A program made the translations under genes and the position numbers. The notes beneath the pieces were generated by a model. The model was not told the DNA's origin, did not search any database, and worked only from the letters and a program-made list of their open reading frames with translations. From an uncultured Rhodanobacteraceae bacterium (GTDB lineage: Bacteria; Pseudomonadota; Gammaproteobacteria; Xanthomonadales; SZUA-5): 64,000 bases of DNA. The stretch is taken from the NCBI GenBank assembly GCA_937928755.1, contig CALEZI010000127.1, positions 1 to 64,000 of the forward strand. Direction: 5' to 3'. Positions 58,499-64,000 of this stretch are shown here, one piece after another. Within the stretch, counting starts at the first letter, position 1. Each line of letters begins with the position of its first letter.

Positions 58499-59970
58499 GG
58501 TGCGCTTCCGATCAACGCGCGCGCGGCCTGGTCGGCGATGCCGATGGTCAGGCGGGTGTCGATGCCGAACCACAGATTCGCCAGCGCCAGCAGCCAGGTC
58601 GGCAGCAACAGGCCGAGTGGTACTTCGCGCGTGTGGTCGCGCGATTCGCTTTGCTGGAACCAGGCGATCTCGACGATGCGCCAGATGTACACCACCGCCA
58701 TCAGCGAACTGATCACAATCGCCGCGATCAGCACCCACCAGCCCTGTTCCAGCGCCGCCAGTATCAGGTACCACTTGCTGATGAAACCGACCGTCAGCGG
58801 CACGCCGATCAGGCTGAGGCCGCCGACAACGAACGCCGCCATGGTCCACGGCATGTCGCGCCCCAGTCCCTTGAGTTGATCGACACGGGTGCTGCCCACG
58901 CGCCAGGCGATGCAGCCGAGCGCCATGAACAGCGCGCCCTTCATCAGCGCATGGTTGAACATGTGCAGCAGAGCTGCGGTCAGACCGAGCACCGATCCCA
59001 ACGCCAGCCCGAGCGTGATGTAGCCAACCTGGGCGATGCTGGAATAGGCGAGCAGGCGTTTGGCGTCGGGCTGGCGGATCGCCACCGCCGAGGCCACCAG
59101 CATGCCGATCACCGCGAGCACCATCAGGATCTGCGACAGCGGCAACTCGCCGAAGGAGAAGTGAATGCCGAAGATGGTGTAGAGGAAGCGGATCAGCACA
59201 TAGGCCGCCACCTTGGTCGCGGTTGCGGCCACCAGCGCGGTGACCGCCGAAGGCGCGTAGGTGTAGGCGTTGGGCAGCCACAGATGCAGCGGAAACAGCG
59301 CCAGCTTGAGGCAGATGCCGACCACCAGGAAGGCCGCCGCGGTGTGCGCGGTGCGCGTGCTCGCCACCGCCGGCAGGCGTTCGGCCAGATCGGCCATGTT
59401 CAGCGTGCCGGTAAGCGCATACAACAGGCCAACCCCGATCAGAAAGAAAGTGGCGCCGATGGTGCCCATGATCAGGTAGCGGAACGCACTGGTCAGCGCG
59501 CGGCGGTCGCGACCGAGCGCAATCAACGTGTAGGTGGACAGCGACGAAATCTCGAGAAACACGAACACGTTGAAGGCGTCGCCGGTGGCGCTGATGCCGA
59601 GCAGCCCCGCGAGCAGCAGCATCATGGCGGCATACATGCCCGGCTGCTGCTCGGGGTCGACTTCGCGGCCCGCGCTCAGGCGGGCATAGGGCAGGACCAC
59701 CGCGGCCACCATCGCCACCAACAGTTGCACCATGGCATTGGCGGCATCCAGGCGATATTCGATGCCCCACGGCGCCGCCCAGCCACCCAGCGCGTAACTG
59801 AGCTGGCCATGCACCTGAACCTCGGCCACCAGCCACAGCGCGATCGCCAACACGCTCCAGCTGACCGCCGTCGCCAGCGCCCACGGCGCGGTGGCGCCAC
59901 GCAGCAGCACGAGCAGCGGCGCTGCCAGCAATGGAATGACGACGATCAGGACCTGCAGATGGACGCTCAT
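58495..59970 (-). CDS. mrpD: Na+/H+ antiporter subunit MrpD (first copy)
   Basis: Antiporter subunit D, 491 aa and about 14 membrane segments, directly after mrpC as in standard mrp operons. It has the membrane Glu in VFVFLEISSLSTYTLI, LKLALFPLHLWLPNAYTYAP with its Lys/His residues, LAYSSIAQVGYI and HMFNHALMKGALFMALG. The ATG overlaps the mrpC stop by 1 nt (TGATG). Confidence 0.93.
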   Translation of the reverse strand: MSVHLQVLIVVIPLLAAPLLVLLRGATAPWALATAVSWSVLAIALWLVAEVQVHGQLSYALGGWAAPWGIEYRLDAANAMVQLLVAMVAAVVLPYARLSAGREVDPEQQPGMYAAMMLLLAGLLGISATGDAFNVFVFLEISSLSTYTLIALGRDRRALTSAFRYLIMGTIGATFFLIGVGLLYALTGTLNMADLAERLPAVASTRTAHTAAAFLVVGICLKLALFPLHLWLPNAYTYAPSAVTALVAATATKVAAYVLIRFLYTIFGIHFSFGELPLSQILMVLAVIGMLVASAVAIRQPDAKRLLAYSSIAQVGYITLGLALGSVLGLTAALLHMFNHALMKGALFMALGCIAWRVGSTRVDQLKGLGRDMPWTMAAFVVGGLSLIGVPLTVGFISKWYLILAALEQGWWVLIAAIVISSLMAVVYIWRIVEIAWFQQSESRDHTREVPLGLLLPTWLLALANLWFGIDTRLTIGIADQAARALIGSAP

Positions 59971-60326
59971 CACGCCTCGTTGTCCATGCGCTGCAGTTGG
60001 TCTTCGTCGACCGTGCCGTAGGCTTCCTTGATGCGCAGCACCAGCGCGAGCCCAAGCGCGGTGGTGGCTACGCCGACCACGATCGCGGTGAGGATCAACA
60101 CATGCGGCAGCGGATTGGAGTAGACCTCCACGCCCTCGGTCAGGATCGGCGCGGCGCCTTCGAGCACGAAACCCAAACTGATGTAGAGGAAGAACACCGC
60201 AGTCTGGAAAATGTTCAGCCCGACCAGTTTCTTGACCAGGTTGCCGCGCGAAATCACGGTATACAAGCCGACCATCATCAGTGCGATGACGATCCAGTAG
60301 TTGTAGAGGGCGAGTTCCGGGATCAC
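59970..60326 (-). CDS. mrpC: Na+/H+ antiporter subunit MrpC
   Basis: NuoK-like subunit of the Mrp complex, 118 aa with three membrane segments. Conserved marks are YWIVIALMMVGLYTVISRGN and LVKKLVGLNIFQTAVFFLYI, then DPLPHVLILTAIVV-type sequence (here NPLPHVLILTAIVVGVA). It overlaps mrpB by 4 nt. Confidence 0.94.
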   Translation of the reverse strand: MIPELALYNYWIVIALMMVGLYTVISRGNLVKKLVGLNIFQTAVFFLYISLGFVLEGAAPILTEGVEVYSNPLPHVLILTAIVVGVATTALGLALVLRIKEAYGTVDEDQLQRMDNEA

Positions 60327-60742
60327 GTTCGAACCCTTTCGGCGAACAGCAGCGCCAGCAGCGCCATCGTCGACGCGACCGTGATGCAGACACCGATCTC
60401 GACCAGCAGGATGCCGAAGTACTGTCCCGAGACTGGGGTGCTGCCGATCGGGTTGTAGTCGAGGTAATTGGCGCCGAGCGCGAGGCTGATCAGCCCGGTT
60501 CCCCCGTACAGCAGCACGCCGACGGCGGCCAACCCGCGCAGCACCGCAACCGGCGCCACGCGGCGGGTCTCGTCCGGTCCGAACACCAGCATGTGCACGA
60601 TCAACGCCGACGCCAGGATGACGCCCGCCTGGAACGCGCCGCCGGGCCCGAGCTTGCCGTGGAACACTACGTACAGGCCGAACAGCACGATCACCGGAAT
60701 CAGGAACTTGGCGACCACCCGCAGGATCAGCGAATCGTGCAT
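60323..60742 (-). CDS. mrpB: Na+/H+ antiporter subunit MrpB
   Basis: MnhB-family subunit, 139 aa with four membrane segments. The family signature FLIPVIVLFGLYVVFHGKLG PGGAFQAGVILAS is complete. Its ATG overlaps the stop of the DUF4040-type gene by 1 nt. It corresponds to the domain that is separate from MrpA in Firmicutes and often fused in proteobacteria. Confidence 0.94.
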   Translation of the reverse strand: MHDSLILRVVAKFLIPVIVLFGLYVVFHGKLGPGGAFQAGVILASALIVHMLVFGPDETRRVAPVAVLRGLAAVGVLLYGGTGLISLALGANYLDYNPIGSTPVSGQYFGILLVEIGVCITVASTMALLALLFAERVRT

Positions 60743-61323
60743 CAGCGATTCTCCTTGCGGCGGATGCCGCCGATCAGCAGAAACACGCCCAGCCCGGCGG
60801 TGAACACCACGACCACCTCGCCGAAAGTGTCGAAGCCGCGATAACTGGCGAGCACGCTGGTCACCACATTGGGAATGCCGATCTCCTTGCCCGATTCCTC
60901 CAGATAGCGCGGCACCACATGCTGATGCACCGGATTCTCCGGGTGCCCGACTTTCGGCATGTCGAGCGTGCCGTAGACCAGTACAGCCGTGGTGACCAGG
61001 GTCAGGCTCAAAGGCAGCCACTGGCGTTCGACACGACGCTCGAAACGGCCGGTCTTGCTGAGTGCCATCAACATCAGCAAGGTCGACACGCCGGCGCCGA
61101 CAGCGGCTTCGGTGAAAGCCACATCGGGTGCGTCCATTACCATGAACATGCCAGCCGACAGCAGGCTATAGGCACCGAAGACCATGACCACGGCCATCAG
61201 ATCGCGGCTCAGCGCGACGAAGATCGCGGTGATCAGCATGAAGGCCAGCAGCAGAATGATGAGCAGCGAGGCGATGGCAGCTATTCCTTGTTCTGTGCCG
61301 GTTCGCGCAGTCCGCTGGCCCAC
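60742..61323 (-). CDS. MbhD/MbhE-like subunit (MrpA C-terminal domain as a separate protein)
   Basis: About 193 aa from the GTG at 61323, inside the mrpG gene. The start is uncertain because no ATG precedes the first helix and AAGGA of the mrpG tail precedes an ATC. It has five or so membrane segments with FGAYSLLSAGMFMVMDAPDV followed by AFTEAAVGAGV (DUF4040/MbhD) and ASYRGFDTFGEVVVVFTAG (MbhE). In full Mrp systems both lie at the C-terminus of MrpA. Here they stand alone. Confidence 0.8.
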   Translation of the reverse strand: MGQRTARTGTEQGIAAIASLLIILLLAFMLITAIFVALSRDLMAVVMVFGAYSLLSAGMFMVMDAPDVAFTEAAVGAGVSTLLMLMALSKTGRFERRVERQWLPLSLTLVTTAVLVYGTLDMPKVGHPENPVHQHVVPRYLEESGKEIGIPNVVTSVLASYRGFDTFGEVVVVFTAGLGVFLLIGGIRRKENR

Positions 61324-61589
61324 GCGGTGGCGGCCAGTGCGTGACACGCGGTCGGGCTGGTGAACAGCAGGAACACGAAGATCAGCAGCAGCTTGACCGA
61401 GCCCAGCGTTGGTCCGAACCACCAGGCCAGCCCAGCGAGAAACAGGCCCGCCGCGAGCGTGTCGATGACGCCGGCCGCATGCAGCCGCGTGTAGAAATGC
61501 GGGAAGCGCAGCAGGCCGATGCCAGCAACGATCAGCAGACCTGACCCGAGCGACAGCAGCAGCACCGCCAGTGCGTGCGAAATGCTCAC
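61281..61589 (-). CDS. mrpG: Na+/H+ antiporter subunit MrpG
   Basis: MnhG/PhaG subunit, 102 aa with three membrane segments. The signature is GIGLLRFPHFYTRLHAAGVI DTLAAGLFLAGL and the LLIFVFLLFTSPTACHALA helix. The start is GTG at 61589, overlapping the mrpF stop (GTGA). Confidence 0.93.
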   Translation of the reverse strand: MSISHALAVLLLSLGSGLLIVAGIGLLRFPHFYTRLHAAGVIDTLAAGLFLAGLAWWFGPTLGSVKLLLIFVFLLFTSPTACHALAATAWASGLREPAQNKE

Positions 61590-61864
61590 GATTGCGCCTC
61601 GTCGTCGCGCGACAATTTGCTGTTGCGGCTGTAATTCATCATCGCCACCATCGCAATGAAGTTGATCAATGCGTAGAGCAGCGCAATATCCAGGTAGTCG
61701 GCTCGCCCGGCGAAGGCGCCGAGCAGGGCGATCAACAGCACGGTCTTGGTGCCGAAACTGTTGACGGCGAGGATGCGGTCGTAAACCGTGGGCCCCAGCA
61801 AGGTGCGCGCGAGCGCGGCGCCCATCGCCACCAGAATGGCCACGCCGGCAGTCTCCAGAATCAT
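61586..61864 (-). CDS. mrpF: Na+/H+ antiporter subunit MrpF
   Basis: MnhF/PhaF subunit, 92 aa with three membrane segments. Conserved features are RTLLGPTVYDRILAVNSFGT and the YLDIALLYALINFIAMVAM helix with its Asp. It overlaps mrpE and mrpG by 4 nt each. Confidence 0.94.
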   Translation of the reverse strand: MILETAGVAILVAMGAALARTLLGPTVYDRILAVNSFGTKTVLLIALLGAFAGRADYLDIALLYALINFIAMVAMMNYSRNSKLSRDDEAQS

Positions 61865-62346
61865 GGCTGCACCTCCTCGACATCGCTGGGCACCAGCAAA
61901 TCCAGCTGGCCGTCGCGTACAGCCTGGCCGGACGCCTGGGTCAGCGCGTGCACCAGCAATTCGTCGCCAGTCAGGGCGATGCTGACGGTACCCGGCGTCA
62001 GGGTGATCGAATTGGCCAGGATGACTTTCCCGAGGTCGCTGGTCTGGCGCATGCGAACACGCAGGAAGTGCGGCTGGATGGCATCCGCGCGCGGCGACAG
62101 GATGGCACCGAGCACCTGCAGGTTGGAAATCACGATCTCCACCACCAGGCGCGCCCAGAAGCGCAACAAACCGAACGACATGTGGATCGGATGGCTCTCA
62201 TGATCGATCGCGTCCATGCGCCGCGCCAGCCACAGCGTGAAGAGCACGCTGAACACGCCCAAGGCCAGCAACAGTGGCTTGGCAAAGCCCGACAGCACCC
62301 ACCAGAGGACGCCGAGCGAAAGGCCGAGGCTGATCGTGTGCTTCAT
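61861..62346 (-). CDS. mrpE: Na+/H+ antiporter subunit MrpE
   Basis: MnhE subunit, 161 aa, first gene of the cluster. Two N-terminal membrane segments are followed by a cytosolic domain with the family mark LANSITLTPGTVSIALTGDE LLVHAL. The ATG at 62346 (MKHTISLGLSLGVLWW) is chosen because the first helix begins there. The promoter is expected in the 338-bp divergent spacer to its right. Confidence 0.93.
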   Translation of the reverse strand: MKHTISLGLSLGVLWWVLSGFAKPLLLALGVFSVLFTLWLARRMDAIDHESHPIHMSFGLLRFWARLVVEIVISNLQVLGAILSPRADAIQPHFLRVRMRQTSDLGKVILANSITLTPGTVSIALTGDELLVHALTQASGQAVRDGQLDLLVPSDVEEVQP

Positions 62347-62684
62347 GATTCTGGTCGGTATCAGCGCGATCCGGAAGGGCTGTTCTGCAACGCCGCCCGT
62401 GCAGGCGACCACAGCCGCCGGAGGATAGCAGAGGGTGATTACGGTCTCGTGAGCGCCCGTTCAGGGTTGTGAAAATGGCTGGGCGGAGGCCGCGAAGGGC
62501 CATCGACCAGCAACAGCGGCGCCGCAGGCGCGGCGCCCTCCAGAAGCGCGCGGCTCGCAAGCTCAGCGCGAGGCTCGAATGCTTTTGGAGGGCCGCGCGC
62601 CGGCGCGGCCGCTTTCGGTCTGGGGGCGTGCAGTTCGAGTTCCACTCAGCCATCATTCGATGATTGACCAATCGTGAATCGCCC
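62347..62684. other. Divergent intergenic region with GC hairpins
   Basis: 338 bp without a gene. Two strong inverted repeats are visible: GGCGCCGC-AGGC-GCGGCGCC near 62518-62537, and GCCGCGC-GCCG-GCGCGGCC followed by GCTTT near 62593-62615. The promoters of mrpE and of the lipoprotein gene must lie outside these. Confidence 0.45.
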
Positions 62685-64000
62685 ATGACCTTGCGTCGCC
62701 CGTTCGCTGTGATGATGCTTGCGCTATCGCTGTTCGCCTGTGGGCGCGATGCCGGGCAGGAAACCTCAGTACCGTTGGCCAGCGAGTCGGCACAATCGAC
62801 TGCGTTTGGCGCCGGGCCCTGGCTGCGCGATCGGTTGCCGGCCGATGCCATTGTCTACGCGCGCCTGCCCAGTCCCTGGCGCAGCGCGCTGGGTCCGGCC
62901 GGCAAGCGCAACGACCGCATGTTTCAAAGTCAGGCATATGTCGATGCCGTGACTCGCATGCGCACTGATCTGGGCAAGGACCCGCTGTCAGGAGAGGCGG
63001 CCGTGCCGCTCGCCGGACTGCTTTACCGCCTCGGATCGCCGGTCGAGATCGCCGTGGTGGCGACTGGCCGCATCGCATCCCCGGCGGCGAACGTCTACGC
63101 GACGCTGAGCCTCGACTATGCCGACGCGGCAACGCTCGGCAAGGTGCTTGGCGAAGCCATGGGCGGCACGCCGCTGACTTTTGATGCCGATGGGTACGCC
63201 TCGTTGGCGGACGCGGGCGCACCGGCATTTGTGCATTTCGACGCGGCGGAAAAGCGGCTTTCGGCGTTGGTCGGAATGTACGCCAACCTCGACTCGCTGA
63301 AATCACTGCGCAAGGGCTTCGCCGAAGCCAAGGTCGAGCCGCGCGCAGAACTGGCGCTGGAGCGCGAGATCGACGCGCACGGGGCCGGCCTGGCGATCTG
63401 GGCCGATGTCGAAGCGCTGCGTCCGATCCTGAGTGCCGGCGTCGCCGACGAAGCAGCGCGCAAGGTGCTGGAGCAGACCAAACGCATCGCGCTGGGTTGG
63501 GGCAGCGTCGATGGCCACGGACGACTCGGACTGCGCGCGGAAATCAGTGGCGCGGCATGGGCAAACTATCTGCCGCAGTCGCCGCGCAAGCTCGATCTGA
63601 AGGCTTCGGGGCGCACGCGCATGCTGCTCAGCGCAAGCTGGTTCACCAGCGACGACATCGCCCGCATCGCCGCTGCGATCAAGCAGGACGAGGATCTCGC
63701 CAAGGGCTGGAACGAGGTCGACGCCAAACTGTCCGAGATCAGCGGTCTGCAGATCACCGACGTGTTTGCGGCCTTCGGTCCGGACCTGGCGGCATTTTCC
63801 GACGACGCCGGCGAGTTCATGGCGATCCGCATTCGCGACAGCGCTGCGCTGGAGCGTCTGCTGTCCACGCTCGGCGAAAAGTTCAAGTCCAAACACAGTG
63901 TCAGCGAGCACGAGGGTCAGAAGATCCACCACCTGCGTTTGCCGAGCATGCTCGAAATCGGCCGCACCATTGGCAAGGATGCGGAAAAGCTGGACGACGT
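62685..64000 (+). CDS. Lipoprotein of unknown function, 3' end outside window
   Basis: An open frame of at least 438 codons that runs off the right edge. It starts MTLRRPFAVMMLALSLFACG, a clear lipoprotein signal with Cys at about residue 19. The mature part alternates helical and beta segments with a DRLPADAIVYARLPSPWR motif near the start. That pattern resembles DUF3352-type bacterial proteins, in which repeated domains begin with an LPAD-like segment; this comparison is tentative. It is divergent from mrpE. No function can be assigned. Confidence 0.75.
   Translation, partial: MTLRRPFAVMMLALSLFACGRDAGQETSVPLASESAQSTAFGAGPWLRDRLPADAIVYARLPSPWRSALGPAGKRNDRMFQSQAYVDAVTRMRTDLGKDPLSGEAAVPLAGLLYRLGSPVEIAVVATGRIASPAANVYATLSLDYADAATLGKVLGEAMGGTPLTFDADGYASLADAGAPAFVHFDAAEKRLSALVGMYANLDSLKSLRKGFAEAKVEPRAELALEREIDAHGAGLAIWADVEALRPILSAGVADEAARKVLEQTKRIALGWGSVDGHGRLGLRAEISGAAWANYLPQSPRKLDLKASGRTRMLLSASWFTSDDIARIAAAIKQDEDLAKGWNEVDAKLSEISGLQITDVFAAFGPDLAAFSDDAGEFMAIRIRDSAALERLLSTLGEKFKSKHSVSEHEGQKIHHLRLPSMLEIGRTIGKDAEKLDD

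Noticed and set aside
57035..60055. 1006-codon frame on the minus strand suggesting one giant protein
   Set aside because: Only the part from 58498 resembles a protein. The upstream part is the wrong frame of the first mrpD gene, which itself is clear in another frame.

Overview
The window looks like the chromosome of a high-GC gammaproteobacterium, most likely of the Xanthomonadales (Lysobacterales). The grounds are the gene order rpsB-tsf-pyrH-frr-uppS-cdsA-dxr-rseP-bamA-skp-lpxD-fabZ-lpxA-lpxB-rnhB, the ATGA/GTGA-coupled operons and the many GTAG- and GTGG-headed REP-type palindromes between genes. The assignment to an order is inference; no rRNA or tRNA gene was seen.

Layout. 0.4-15.5 kb (+): translation (S2, EF-Ts, RRF), UMP kinase, isoprenoid and phospholipid precursors, the RseP protease, outer-membrane assembly (BamA, Skp) and lipid A synthesis. 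15.5-15.9 kb: ten head-to-tail 34-bp REP units. 16.0-18.7 kb (-): trpG-trpD-trpC. 18.64-30.86 kb: a 12.2-kb integrative element inserted in the 5' end of trpG, bounded by a 39-bp imperfect direct repeat and carrying a tyrosine integrase. 31.4-39.3 kb: a PAS histidine kinase and response regulator pair, an unknown protein, a ribbon-helix-helix/PilZ protein, an AbgT transporter, an HD-GYP protein and MgtE. 39.5-48.2 kb (-): a complete wspABCDEFR surface-sensing c-di-GMP operon. 48.4-54.7 kb: acyl-CoA dehydrogenase, S9 peptidase, amidase, YegP, AlkB and DUF192 proteins. 55.1-62.3 kb (-): a ten-gene Mrp-type cation/proton antiporter cluster with three MrpD-like subunits and no full-length MrpA. 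The window ends inside a lipoprotein gene.

The element is the accessory part. In order it holds a 60-aa ORF coupled to an HD-domain protein, a 57-aa protein, an excisionase-like HTH protein, an HUH (rolling-circle type) replication protein beside strong hairpins, a single-chain restriction-modification enzyme, a large lipoprotein with LprI-like and TonB-C-like domains, a coiled-coil/TIR protein, a serine recombinase with a likely recombination site, a DUF1871-like protein and the integrase. It reads as an integrated replicon with defence cargo. The TIR plus lipoprotein pair is the best candidate for an undescribed system. The insertion appears to have given trpG a new start region and left the displaced native start as a 9-codon stub at 30.8 kb.

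Four proteins here could make, break, bind or respond to c-di-GMP (WspR, the HD-GYP protein, the RHH-PilZ protein and, indirectly, the kinase/regulator pair), so 31-48 kb may be a c-di-GMP signalling neighbourhood.
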